A stretch of 11,261 nucleotides of DNA from Thermoleophilaceae bacterium (GTDB lineage Bacteria; Actinomycetota; Thermoleophilia; Solirubrobacterales; JACPNS01), in contig JAEMRJ010000071.1 in NCBI GenBank assembly GCA_016463365.1, forward strand, positions 1 through 11,261, written 5' to 3'. Both the position numbers and the translations under genes were made by a program. Shown here in pieces: positions 1-7,251 of this stretch (the stretch's first letter is position 1; each line of letters opens with the position of its first letter). The notes under the pieces are model-generated. The model was not told the origin of the DNA and made no database searches. It saw only the letters and a list, made by a program, of their open reading frames with translations.

Positions 1-120
1 CCGATCCACCACGACTTCGAGATGCGCGGTTGGTCGGAAACGAAGATCATCCTGCGCTTCTGGATCGTCGCCTCCGGCTGCGCGGCCGTCGGCTTTGTGC
101 TGTTCCTGAATCCGCTCTAG
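1..120 (+). CDS. mraY: MraY, phospho-MurNAc-pentapeptide transferase (C-terminal 39 aa only)
   Basis: This is the end of the integral membrane enzyme that moves phospho-MurNAc-pentapeptide from UDP onto undecaprenyl phosphate to make lipid I. Only the last 39 residues are in the window, in frame 1, ending in TAG at 118-120. The stretch [20 protein letters not shown] matches the family's conserved cytoplasmic loop (usually P-[IL]-HHH-[FY]-E, then GWsE and RFW). It is followed by a final hydrophobic segment, [16 protein letters not shown], that fits the last transmembrane helix. The third histidine of the family's HHH motif is Asp here (codon GAC at 13-15). Gene order (mraY before murD) supports the call. 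The 5' part lies outside the window. Confidence 0.93.
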   Translation, partial: PIHHDFEMRGWSETKIILRFWIVASGCAAVGFVLFLNPL

Positions 121-136
121 CGGCGCCGCGATCTTC

Positions 137-142
137 TAGGTT
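137..142 (+). promoter_or_regulatory. Candidate -10 box before murD (possible leaderless start)
   Basis: TAGGTT fits the actinobacterial -10 pattern TANNNT and ends 8 nt before the GTG start of murD, so transcription could begin at or next to the start codon. There is no purine-rich Shine-Dalgarno in the 30 nt between mraY and murD. No convincing -35 is visible. The surrounding CTTCTAGGTTCTG resembles a box upstream of gcvPA (11026-11040). Inference only; read-through from mraY is also expected. Confidence 0.35.
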
Positions 143-150
143 CTGCGGCG

Positions 151-1452
151 GTGAGCTCAGGCACCACATACGAGTCCGTTCCGCGGCCGGCGGTTCCAGC
201 CGGCGCGTACCTGGTGGTCGGGCTGGGCAGCTCCGGCCAGTCTGCGGCCAAGCTTCTTGCGGCGCTCGGTCACCGGGTGATCGCCGTCGACAGCGGCGCG
301 CCGGCCGGGAGTGACACGCTTGGAGACTTTGGCGTGGAGGTGCATCTGCAGGCCGACGGCACAGAATTCGTCGACGAGATCGACAACCTGGTGAAGAGTC
401 CCGGTGTGCCGCAGGAAGCGCCCGCCGTGGTGGCCGCCAGGGCCGAGGGCAAGAACGTCTTCGGTGAGCTCGAGCTGGGATGGAGACTGCTGCCCAACCC
501 GTTCATCGCGATCACGGGGACCAACGGCAAGACGACGACCACCGAGCTGATCGGCCAGATCTACCGCGATGCGGGGCTGCCCGTGGCGGTGGCCGGGAAC
601 ATCGGCACCCCGTTGTGCGATCTGGTCGAGAACATCCAGCCGGACGCGACGGTGATCTGCGAGGCCTCGAGTTTTCAGCTCGAAGATGCCCCGGAATTCA
701 CCCCCGAATGCGCGATCCTGCTGAATCTCGCGCCCGATCACCTCGACCGGCACCACACGTTTGAGGCTTACCGTGAGGCCAAGCTCGGAATCTTCGCCGG
801 CCAGGGTCCGGGCCAGTTCGCAGTCACCGGCCCTGCGATCGAGTTGGAGCTCCCCGGCGATGCTCGGGGTTACCGCGTGCCCGCGCCGGATCTCGATGCT
901 GTCGGCGACTCGATCGCGATGGAGGGCTCGCACAACAAAGAGAACGCCGTGATCGCGACGCAGGCCGCGCTGCTGATGGGCGTTGACCCGCTCTCGATCG
1001 CCGCGACGCTCGCAACCTTCCCGGGCCTGCCGCACCGCATGGAGCTGATCGCGGTCCGGGCCGGGGTCCGATACGTCAATGACTCCAAGGCGACGAACGT
1101 CGCAGCGACAGTGGCCGCGCTCGCGTCCTACGAGCACAGCGCGCACGCGCTGATCGGAGGCTCGCCAAAGGGCGAGGACTTCACCGCGCTGAAGCCTGCC
1201 GTGGAGTCCGCCTGCGTCGCTGTCTATCTGAATGGCGCAACTGCGCCGGAGCTGGCGCAGTCGCTCGCGGGCGCCGCGGTGCCGGTACACAGCTTCGCGA
1301 GCCTCGACGAGGCTTTTGCCGCCGCGTCGATGGCGGCACTGCCGGGCCAGACCGTCCTGCTCAGCCCGGCAGCCGCCAGCTTTGACCAGTTCAAGAACTA
1401 CGAGGCGCGCGGAGGGCGCTTCCGCGAGCTTGTCACTGCACTGGCCGGGTAA
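151..1452 (+). CDS. murD: MurD, UDP-MurNAc-L-alanine:D-glutamate ligase
   Basis: Cytoplasmic ATP-dependent ligase that adds D-glutamate to UDP-MurNAc-L-Ala, the second amino-acid step of the peptidoglycan precursor. At 433 aa it is close to the usual family length. Visible parts in order: an N-terminal Rossmann-type UDP-binding segment VVGLGSSGQ (about 22-30); the ATP P-loop TGTNGKTTTT (122-131); the central-domain HN motif SHNKEN (H261, N262); the C-terminal-domain motif NDSKATN (310-316); and the late motif LLSPAAASFDQFKNYEARG, where many MurDs have Cys in place of the second Ala. The GTG start at 151 is chosen because it leaves a normal short N-terminus before the Rossmann motif. No Shine-Dalgarno precedes it. 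It lies 30 bp after mraY and 38 bp before ftsW, within the same operon. Confidence 0.97.
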   Translation: MSSGTTYESVPRPAVPAGAYLVVGLGSSGQSAAKLLAALGHRVIAVDSGAPAGSDTLGDFGVEVHLQADGTEFVDEIDNLVKSPGVPQEAPAVVAARAEGKNVFGELELGWRLLPNPFIAITGTNGKTTTTELIGQIYRDAGLPVAVAGNIGTPLCDLVENIQPDATVICEASSFQLEDAPEFTPECAILLNLAPDHLDRHHTFEAYREAKLGIFAGQGPGQFAVTGPAIELELPGDARGYRVPAPDLDAVGDSIAMEGSHNKENAVIATQAALLMGVDPLSIAATLATFPGLPHRMELIAVRAGVRYVNDSKATNVAATVAALASYEHSAHALIGGSPKGEDFTALKPAVESACVAVYLNGATAPELAQSLAGAAVPVHSFASLDEAFAAASMAALPGQTVLLSPAAASFDQFKNYEARGGRFRELVTALAG

Positions 1453-1490
1453 CGCAAGGGGTCGCGTGGACGCCGTCGAACTCAGTCGGG

Positions 1491-2792
1491 ATGAGGCTTC
1501 CGCGCGCGCGCACGAAGACACCCGACGAGCAGCTGCTCTGGACGATCACGATCGCGCTGTTCGCAGCGGGCGCCGTGATGGTCTATTCGGCGAGTTCGGG
1601 CAACGCGGCCCTGGCTGTGGGCGGGGACCCGACGGGCTACCTCAAGCGGTACCTGATCATCGGAGCGGTGGGCCTGGTCCTCATGCGCTTTGCTTCGCGA
1701 ATCGACCTGAACCGGGTCCGCGAGTTCACTCCGATCCTCCTGATGGCAGCCTTTGGGATGCTGGTGCTGGTGCTGATCCCCGGCTTCGGCGTGGAGGTCA
1801 ACGGCGCGACCCGCTGGCTGGGCGCCGGCCTGATCCGCTTTCAGCCGTCCGAGGTCATGAAGATCGCGCTGGTGCTCTACGCGGCGATGCTGATCGCCCA
1901 GGACCCGAAACGCGTACGCTCGCTCTCCTCGCTGGCCAACCCGCTCTTCTACGTGATTGCGCTTGCCTGCGGCCTGATCATGTTGCAGCCGGACATGGGC
2001 ACAGATCTGGTCATCTGCTCGACGATCGGGCTGCTGCTGATCGCAGCCGGAGCGCAGCTGAAGGACCTCGCGAAGGTCGTCGCCGGTCTTGCGGTGCTGG
2101 TTCTGATCATGAGCATCCTCGAGCCCTACCGCATGGCGCGCCTCACTTCGTTCCTGAATCCCGACCACGACCTGACCGGCGCCGGTTACCAGACGGCGCA
2201 GGCGCGGATCGCGATCGGATCGGGCGGGTTCTTCGGCGTCGGGCTTGGCGAATCGGTGCAGAAGATCCATTACATGCCCGAGGCCCACACCGACATGATC
2301 CTCGCGGTGATCGGAGAGGAGCTCGGTCTGCTCGGGATCATCGTGCTGGCCTCGCTGTACACGGGCCTGATCTTCGTCGGACTGCGCGCGGCCAGGAACA
2401 GCCGCGACGTCTACGCGCGCCTGCTGGCCGTCGGCATCACCTCGATGCTCGCCGCGCAGGCACTGCTGAACTTCTTCGCCGTGCTCGGCATGGCGCCGTT
2501 GACCGGCGTGCCGCTGCCGTTCATCTCCTACGGCGGAGCCAACCTGATCATCATGCTCTGCGCGATGGGGTTGCTGATCAATGTCGCGTCTGGTCGTCAT
2601 CAGGCGCGCGTACGGGTGATCCGCGGTGGTGGACGTTCATCGCACCAGAAGGCGCGACCGCACGCTCAGCGCAAGGTCGCCGCGGCCGGAGGATCCCGAA
2701 CACCGTCAAGACCTCGCGGGGGTCAATATGAAAATCGCCGTCGCAGCGGGGGGAACGGCCGGACACGCCGTCCCGGCCCTGGCAGTCGCTGA
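1491..2792 (+). CDS. ftsW: FtsW, septal SEDS peptidoglycan glycosyltransferase
   Basis: Polytopic membrane protein of the SEDS family that polymerises lipid II into septal glycan with a class B penicillin-binding protein. The protein is 433 aa. Signature parts: VNGATRWLG (103-111) followed by the segment ending in IRFQPSEVMKIALVLY; QPDMGTDL; PEAHTDMILAVIGEELG with the conserved catalytic-region Asp (D268); and LPFISYGGANLI (about 342-353), where the usual Ser after GG is Ala350. Hydrophobic stretches fit about ten helices. After about residue 366 comes a roughly 65-residue Arg/Gly/Ser/Pro-rich cytoplasmic tail without predicted structure. Its last 21 codons plus stop overlap the start of murG by 65 bp in another frame. 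The ATG at 1491 is the only reasonable start; the ribosome site is weak. RodA is the paralogue to exclude, but dcw context favours FtsW. Confidence 0.95.
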   Translation: MRLPRARTKTPDEQLLWTITIALFAAGAVMVYSASSGNAALAVGGDPTGYLKRYLIIGAVGLVLMRFASRIDLNRVREFTPILLMAAFGMLVLVLIPGFGVEVNGATRWLGAGLIRFQPSEVMKIALVLYAAMLIAQDPKRVRSLSSLANPLFYVIALACGLIMLQPDMGTDLVICSTIGLLLIAAGAQLKDLAKVVAGLAVLVLIMSILEPYRMARLTSFLNPDHDLTGAGYQTAQARIAIGSGGFFGVGLGESVQKIHYMPEAHTDMILAVIGEELGLLGIIVLASLYTGLIFVGLRAARNSRDVYARLLAVGITSMLAAQALLNFFAVLGMAPLTGVPLPFISYGGANLIIMLCAMGLLINVASGRHQARVRVIRGGGRSSHQKARPHAQRKVAAAGGSRTPSRPRGGQYENRRRSGGNGRTRRPGPGSR

Positions 2793-3819
2793 CGCCCTCC
2801 GGGCGCGCGGCGTAGAAGTTGTCTTCTTCGGCGGCGAGCGCGCCGAAGCCGAGCTCGTGCCTGCGGCCGGTTACGAGTTCAACCAGTTGAATCTCGCCGG
2901 GCTTGACCGCAAGAACCCGTTGAAGGCCCTGCGCGCCGTGTGGCTCGCGGTGCGCGGGGTGTTCAGGGCGCGCAGTCTGCTGAAGGCCAAGGGCGTGGAC
3001 GCTGTGATGGCAGGTGGGGGGTACGTCGCCGGACCGGTGGGTGCCGCGGCTGTCAGCCTGCGGCTGCCGCTTGTGGTCACCGAAGCCGACGCGCACCTGG
3101 GCGTGGCCAACAAGCTGCTTGCGCCCTTCGCGCAGCGTGTCTGCCTGGCGTTTGACCTGACCGACAAGCGCGGCGACAAATACATCGTGACCGGTCGACC
3201 GATCGCGCCGCGGCGCGATGGCCTGACCGGAGCGGCCGCCCGGACGCATTTTGAGCTGCCCGAGGCCGGGCGCTGCCTGCTCGTCTTCGGCGGCTCGCTC
3301 GGCGCACGCACGATCAACCGCGCGGCGCTCGACGCCTTCGAGCACGGACTGCCGGCCGGTCTGTGCGTCCTGCATCTGACCGGACGCGGCGACTTCAGCG
3401 CGTCGCAGGAGATCCTCGACTCGAGGCCCGCCCTGGCAGAGGCGGCAGCGAGCGGGCGTTACCGGCTGCTCGACTTCACCAGTGACTTCGACGTCGCGCT
3501 TGCGGCAGCCGACGTTTCGGTCTGTCGCGCCGGTGGTTCGATTTTTGAACTCGCCGCTGCGGGCCTGCCCGCGATCCTCGTTCCGTATCCGTTCGCGACG
3601 GCAGACCATCAGGCGCTGAATGCGCGCTGGCTGACCGAAGGCGACGCCGCAGTGATGGTTCGTGACAACGCGCTGAACGGTGAGACGCTGCGGGATCTGC
3701 TGGCCCCGATGCTCTCCGACCCCGGCCGCCTGAAGACCATGAGTGCCAATGCTCTGGAACTCGCGATGCCCGACGCGGCAGAACGCATCGCCGATGCGCT
3801 GATTGAGGCCACAGCATGA
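2728..3819 (+). CDS. murG: MurG, lipid II-forming GlcNAc transferase
   Basis: Membrane-associated GT-B glycosyltransferase that adds GlcNAc from UDP-GlcNAc to lipid I, giving lipid II. At 363 aa it has normal length. The ATG at 2728 is chosen because the family's first strand and glycine loop (MKIAVAAGGTAGHAVPALAVA) start there, and GGGGG at 2718-2722 is a usable ribosome site. Motifs: GGTAGH near the N-terminus; GGGYVAGP; VTEADAHLG (E119 to G125) where most MurGs have an EQN-type motif; TGRPI where TGNPV is usual; FGGSLGAR (G188 to R194); the UDP-GlcNAc site RAGGSIFE (R267 to E274); and DHQALNA (H294, Q295, N298). It overlaps the ftsW 3' end by 65 bp and shares an ATGA with murC, so it is probably translationally coupled on both sides. 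Confidence 0.96.
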   Translation: MKIAVAAGGTAGHAVPALAVADALRARGVEVVFFGGERAEAELVPAAGYEFNQLNLAGLDRKNPLKALRAVWLAVRGVFRARSLLKAKGVDAVMAGGGYVAGPVGAAAVSLRLPLVVTEADAHLGVANKLLAPFAQRVCLAFDLTDKRGDKYIVTGRPIAPRRDGLTGAAARTHFELPEAGRCLLVFGGSLGARTINRAALDAFEHGLPAGLCVLHLTGRGDFSASQEILDSRPALAEAAASGRYRLLDFTSDFDVALAAADVSVCRAGGSIFELAAAGLPAILVPYPFATADHQALNARWLTEGDAAVMVRDNALNGETLRDLLAPMLSDPGRLKTMSANALELAMPDAAERIADALIEATA

Positions 3820-5195
3820 GCGCTGATTTCGCCGGTCGGAAAATCCACCTTGTCGGCGTCGGAGGCGTCGGGATGAGCGGACTGGCGCTGGTCGCGCGTC
3901 AGCTCGGCGCCGAGGTCAGCGGATCCGACCGCGAAGCGTCTTCCTACACCGCTCGCCTTGAGCAGGCCGGCGTCACCGTGTCGATCGGCCACGACGCCGA
4001 AAACATCCCTTCCGGGGCCGAGGTCGTGCGATCCACCGCAGTCCTCGACGAAAACCCGGAGCTGGTCGCAGCGCGCGAAAAAGGGCTGCAGATCCGTCAC
4101 CGCTCTGAGCTGCTCGCGGAACTCGTCGCGACCAGACCACGCTGCATCGCGGTTGCCGGCAGCCATGGAAAGACGACGACCACGGCAATGATCGCCCACG
4201 TGCTCGACGAGCGGGGCCTTGACCCGTCGTACTTTGTCGGCGGCGAGGTGACGATCGGCGCGCGGACGACAAACGCGCACCTGGGCGACGGTGACATTGT
4301 CATTATCGAAGCCGACGAATCCGACGGCTCTTTCCTCCGCTACACCCCGGAGATCGCCGTGATCACCAACATCGAGTTCGAGCATCCAGAAACCTGGAGT
4401 GGGCTGGACGAGCTGCTCGACGCCTTCCGCGACTTCGCCCGGCCTGCCGAACACGTGGTGATCGAGGCCGATCAGCCGCGCCGCGACGAGCTGGAACTCG
4501 GCGCGCGGGCGATCACGTTTGCGCCGGAGCCGATCGATTCAGACCTGACCGCGCTGGCGGTCCTGACGCCCGAGGATCCGGCGCTCGGGAGCAGCTTCCG
4601 GCTGGGCGACGAGCTCGTGCAGCTGAGCGTGCGTGGTGAGCACAATGTGAAGAATGCGCTCGCGGCGATCGCCGCGCTGGAGCTTGTAGGAGTGTCGCGG
4701 GCGGATTCCGCCGCCGCGCTCGGGACTTTCGCCGGCGTCGGCCGCCGCTTTGAGCTGATCGGCAGAACGGCCGGCGGTGCCGTCGTCTACGACGACTACG
4801 CCCACCACCAGACCGAGGTGCGGGCGGCGCTGACAACTGCACGTCAGACGGCCGGGGGCGGCCGCGTGGTTGCAGTCTTTCTGCCTCATCTCTACTCGCG
4901 CACAAGAACCTACGCGCGCGAGTTCGGTGAGTCGTTGACGCTTGCCGACGTTGTGATCGTGGCCGACGTCTATCCCGCCCGCGAGCGCGCCGAAGACTTT
5001 CCCGGCATCAGCGGCTGGCTGATCGCGACAAAAACCGCTGATGCCGCGCCGGGCATGCCCGTCTTCTATGAGCCGACCTACGACGATGTGGTGCAACAGC
5101 TGGATCGGATTCTTCGACCGGGCGATCTCTGCATGACCATCGGCGCAGGCGACATCTATCGCGTGGCGCGGCGCATCGTGGGGCAGCCGGCATGA
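3816..5195 (+). CDS. murC: MurC, UDP-MurNAc:L-alanine ligase
   Basis: Cytoplasmic ATP-dependent ligase that attaches L-alanine to UDP-MurNAc, the first amino-acid step. The protein is 459 aa, typical for MurC. Visible motifs: the N-terminal Rossmann segment HLVGVGGVGMSGLA; the P-loop GSHGKTTTT (from G115, with K119); EADESDGSFL; the central HN motif EHNVKNALAA; YDDYAHHQTEV (D326, D327, H330, H331, Q332), where the residue after HH is usually Pro; PHLYSRTRTY; DVYPARE; and GAGDIY near the end. The start ATG forms a 4-bp ATGA overlap with the murG stop, and GAGG at 3805-3808 sits 7 nt upstream as a ribosome site. The related recycling ligase Mpl is an alternative, but the dcw position and DVYPARE motif favour MurC. 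Confidence 0.97.
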   Translation: MSADFAGRKIHLVGVGGVGMSGLALVARQLGAEVSGSDREASSYTARLEQAGVTVSIGHDAENIPSGAEVVRSTAVLDENPELVAAREKGLQIRHRSELLAELVATRPRCIAVAGSHGKTTTTAMIAHVLDERGLDPSYFVGGEVTIGARTTNAHLGDGDIVIIEADESDGSFLRYTPEIAVITNIEFEHPETWSGLDELLDAFRDFARPAEHVVIEADQPRRDELELGARAITFAPEPIDSDLTALAVLTPEDPALGSSFRLGDELVQLSVRGEHNVKNALAAIAALELVGVSRADSAAALGTFAGVGRRFELIGRTAGGAVVYDDYAHHQTEVRAALTTARQTAGGGRVVAVFLPHLYSRTRTYAREFGESLTLADVVIVADVYPARERAEDFPGISGWLIATKTADAAPGMPVFYEPTYDDVVQQLDRILRPGDLCMTIGAGDIYRVARRIVGQPA

Positions 5196-6103
5196 GCATC
5201 CCGGCCGGAGTTCAGAAGGACTTTGATCTCGCCCGCCTGACGACGGTGCGGACCGGTGGCTCCTGCGACTTCTACGCACGGCCGTCGAGCAACAAGGCGG
5301 TCGTCGAGCTACTTGCATGGGCAAGTTCAGACCGACTGCCGGTAGGGGTGATCGGCTCGGGATCGAATCTATTGATAGCGGACAACGGATTTCGCGGTCT
5401 TGTGATCAAACTCGATGGACATCTCACGGAGCTCCACTTTGACGACGCCGGCGTGCTCAGCGGCGGCGGCGCGCGGCTGCCCGGCCTTGCGGCCAAGGCC
5501 GCAGAACACGGCCTCGCGGGCCTGGAGTTCGGCGTCAACATCCCCGGCACGGTCGGCGGAGCGATCCGTATGAATGCCAATGCCTACGGCGGCGAGCTTG
5601 CAAACGTGCTCGAATGGGCCGAGGTTGCCACCCCCGACGGCGTCGAGCGCCGCGTTCCGTCAGACTTTGAGTTCACCTACCGGCACAGCAACATCGCCGG
5701 CCATCAGGTCGTCACGCGCGCGCAGTTCAAGCTGACGCCGTCGACTCCGGAAGCGGTCAAGCAGACCCTCGGCGAGCTGCGCGACCGGCGCAGGGCGGCG
5801 CAGCCTTCGGGTATCAAGACTTTTGGATCGACCTTCAAGAACCCGGACGACCCGCGCGCCGATGGGCGGACCGCAGGTCAGCTGCTCGAGGCCGCAGGAT
5901 GCAAAGGCCTTGAACAGGGCGGGGCGCGCTTTTCTCCCAAGCACGCCAATTTCGTCGAAAACTTCCAGTCGGCGAGCACCGCTGATGTGCTTGCGCTGAT
6001 CGCCGCAGGTCGTGCTCGGGTAGAAGACATGTGCGGCGTCCGTCTTGAGACCGAGGTTCAGGTTCTCGGCGATGTCGGTGGCGAGCCGTGGGGTTCAGAG
6101 TGA
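5192..6103 (+). CDS. murB: MurB, UDP-N-acetylenolpyruvoylglucosamine reductase (type II-like)
   Basis: Cytoplasmic FAD- and NADPH-dependent enzyme that reduces UDP-GlcNAc-enolpyruvate to UDP-MurNAc, the substrate of MurC encoded just upstream. The 303-aa length and the short form fit the type II (Bacillus-like) group. Motifs: the FAD-binding VIGSGSNLLIAD (G55, S56, G57, S58, N59); GLEFGVNIPGTVGGAIRMNANAYGGE; YRHSN (163-167); the catalytic-serine segment FGSTFKNP (S213, K216, N217, P218); QLLEAAGCKGLEQGGARFSPKHANF; and the C-terminal acid in RLETEVQVLG (E286/E288). The start ATG overlaps the murC stop as ATGA, and the stop overlaps the ftsQ start as GTGA, so it is inside the coupled operon. 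Confidence 0.97.
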   Translation: MSIPAGVQKDFDLARLTTVRTGGSCDFYARPSSNKAVVELLAWASSDRLPVGVIGSGSNLLIADNGFRGLVIKLDGHLTELHFDDAGVLSGGGARLPGLAAKAAEHGLAGLEFGVNIPGTVGGAIRMNANAYGGELANVLEWAEVATPDGVERRVPSDFEFTYRHSNIAGHQVVTRAQFKLTPSTPEAVKQTLGELRDRRRAAQPSGIKTFGSTFKNPDDPRADGRTAGQLLEAAGCKGLEQGGARFSPKHANFVENFQSASTADVLALIAAGRARVEDMCGVRLETEVQVLGDVGGEPWGSE

Positions 6104-7083
6104 GCTTCACCGATGCGGTCGACCTGCGCCGCGTGCGCGCGCCGCAGATCTCGTTGCGTCCGATGTCCCGCGGCCTGCGGCGGCCGTCGCGCTGGACACT
6201 GCTGCTCGCGGTGATCGTGCTCAGCGCCGTCGCTGTCGGCGGGTACTTCCTGCTGCGCAACACGCCGCTGGTCGAGGTGCGCGAGGTGAAGGTGATCGGG
6301 CTGTCCGGGCACTACGACAAGGCCGCTCGCAAGGCCGTGGTCGCGGAGGCGATGACGATGACGACGATGAACTTCGACCCCACCCGAATCCAGGAGGCCG
6401 CCGGCGAGTTCGTGGACGTTGCGGGCGTGACGGTCGAGACTGACTTTCCTCACGCCGCGACGATTTATCTCGACGTGCGTCGCCCGGTGCTGCTCGCCCG
6501 CCTCAACGGGCGCACGGTCACTCTCTCTCAGGACGGCGAGGTCATCACGAGGACGACCGCTGTGTCTGGGCTTCCCCGGATTGAAGCGAGCGGCGACGTG
6601 GTGAACAATCGCGTGACCGGCGGCAGGGGACTGGCTGCGGCCAGACTGCTCGGTGCTGCTCCGGACGTCCTGCTCAGGAAGGTCGACGCGATCCGCTGGG
6701 GCCGGTACGGATTTGTGGTGTCGATGGACAGCGGTCCCGATCTCTACTTCGGGAATGCCGTCGACGCGAAGCTCAAGTGGCGTGACGCGGCAACAGTGCT
6801 CGCGGACGAGCAGTCAAGGGGTCTTGCCTACCTCGACCTGCGCGTCCCGGGACGCCCTGCTGTCGGCGGCCTTGGCGCGGCGCCGTCAACAGTGACTGGC
6901 GAACCGGTCGTTGAAGCGACGCCGCAGGAGGCCGCAGCCGCGGCTGAACAGCAGACTTCAGCGCCCGCCGAGACACAGCCTCCGGTCGCCGAGAGCGCGC
7001 CCGTGCAGCAGGCTCCGGCTCCAGCTCAACAGGTCCCCCAGGCACCAGCGCCTGCCGCCGGCGGTGCGGCACCCGACGGGTAG
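6100..7083 (+). CDS. ftsQ: FtsQ/DivIB-type divisome protein
   Basis: Bitopic membrane protein that links early and late divisome components outside the membrane. I choose the GTG at 6100 because it forms a 4-bp GTGA overlap with the murB stop and GTGGGG at 6088-6093 is a suitable ribosome site; this gives 327 aa. A further in-frame GTG at 6088 would add four residues. Parts in order: a basic cytoplasmic N-terminus (1-31, Arg-rich); one membrane segment (WTLLLAVIVLSAVAVGGYFLL, 32-52); a POTRA domain starting TPLVEVREVKVIG (about 55-125); the beta domain with RRPVLLARLNGRTVTLSQDG; the end motif AYLDLRVPGRP; and a Pro/Ala/Gln/Glu-rich tail of about 75 residues (about 253-327) that looks disordered and lies outside the membrane. 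The dcw position just before ftsZ supports FtsQ. Confidence 0.92.
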   Translation: MSFTDAVDLRRVRAPQISLRPMSRGLRRPSRWTLLLAVIVLSAVAVGGYFLLRNTPLVEVREVKVIGLSGHYDKAARKAVVAEAMTMTTMNFDPTRIQEAAGEFVDVAGVTVETDFPHAATIYLDVRRPVLLARLNGRTVTLSQDGEVITRTTAVSGLPRIEASGDVVNNRVTGGRGLAAARLLGAAPDVLLRKVDAIRWGRYGFVVSMDSGPDLYFGNAVDAKLKWRDAATVLADEQSRGLAYLDLRVPGRPAVGGLGAAPSTVTGEPVVEATPQEAAAAAEQQTSAPAETQPPVAESAPVQQAPAPAQQVPQAPAPAAGGAAPDG

Positions 7084-7088
7084 CGGGG

Positions 7089-7117
7089 TTCGGATTGCAG
7101 TCAAAACCATGTATAAC
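7089..7117 (+). promoter_or_regulatory. Candidate distal ftsZ promoter
   Basis: TATAAC at 7112-7117 matches five of six bases of the TATAAT -10 consensus. A weak -35-like TTCGGA lies at 7089-7094 with a 17-bp spacer. It would give an ftsZ transcript with a leader of about 135 nt. TTGCAG at 7095-7100 is a better -35 by sequence but is only 11 bp away, which is too close. Prediction from motif only. Confidence 0.35.
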
Positions 7118-7202
7118 TCCCAAGTGAACCCTCAACGTCTGGACCCTCAAGCTGAAGTAGAGAGTGCCCCGCACCTCAACTAAGACTTGAGACTTCTGGG
7201 CT

Positions 7203-7224
7203 GCAACAAACCTTGTAGCGCTAC
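7203..7224. repeat. Overlapping small inverted repeats upstream of ftsZ
   Basis: GTAGCGCTAC at 7215-7224 is a perfect 10-bp palindrome. Overlapping it, GCAACAA (7203-7209) and TTGTAGC (7213-7219) can pair at six of seven positions around a 3-nt loop. The two structures share bases and exclude each other in RNA. The palindrome lies just where the -35 region of the proximal candidate promoter would fall, so an operator role is conceivable. Short palindromes also arise by chance. Confidence 0.35.
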
Positions 7225-7245
7225 GCAATCGGGCCGGGAGGCCGT

Positions 7246-7251
7246 TAATTT
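7246..7251 (+). promoter_or_regulatory. Candidate proximal ftsZ -10 box (possible leaderless start)
   Basis: TAATTT fits TANNNT and ends 7 nt before the ftsZ ATG. The only purine-rich run upstream, GGGAGG at 7236-7241, lies 17 nt from the ATG, too far for a normal Shine-Dalgarno. The same spacing is seen before murD and gcvT. A transcript starting near 7258 would be leaderless. Inference; no good -35 is visible. Confidence 0.35.

Noticed and set aside
157..1521. Long antisense open frame over murD, and similar long frames antisense to ftsW, murG, murC and ftsZ
   Set aside because: Composition is typical of shadow frames in GC-rich coding DNA (Arg, Gly, His, Gln-rich, no domain). The + strand genes explain the region.
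2626..2727. Longer MurG starting at GTG 2626
   Set aside because: The extra 34 residues are Arg-rich and unlike any MurG N-terminus, and they would overlap ftsW much further. ATG 2728 has a ribosome site and the conserved first strand.
1232..2731. 499-codon + strand frame across the murD end and ftsW
   Set aside because: Low-complexity Arg/Ala/Gly translation that overlaps well-supported MurD and FtsW sequence in another frame.
7050..7083. GC-rich palindrome CCGCCGGCGG at the ftsQ end as a terminator
   Set aside because: Lies in the coding sequence, has no workable loop in its perfect form and no T-run after it.
7109..7183. 24-codon leader peptide frame upstream of ftsZ
   Set aside because: No ribosome site, no resemblance to known leader peptides, and its first codons coincide with a good -10-like box.
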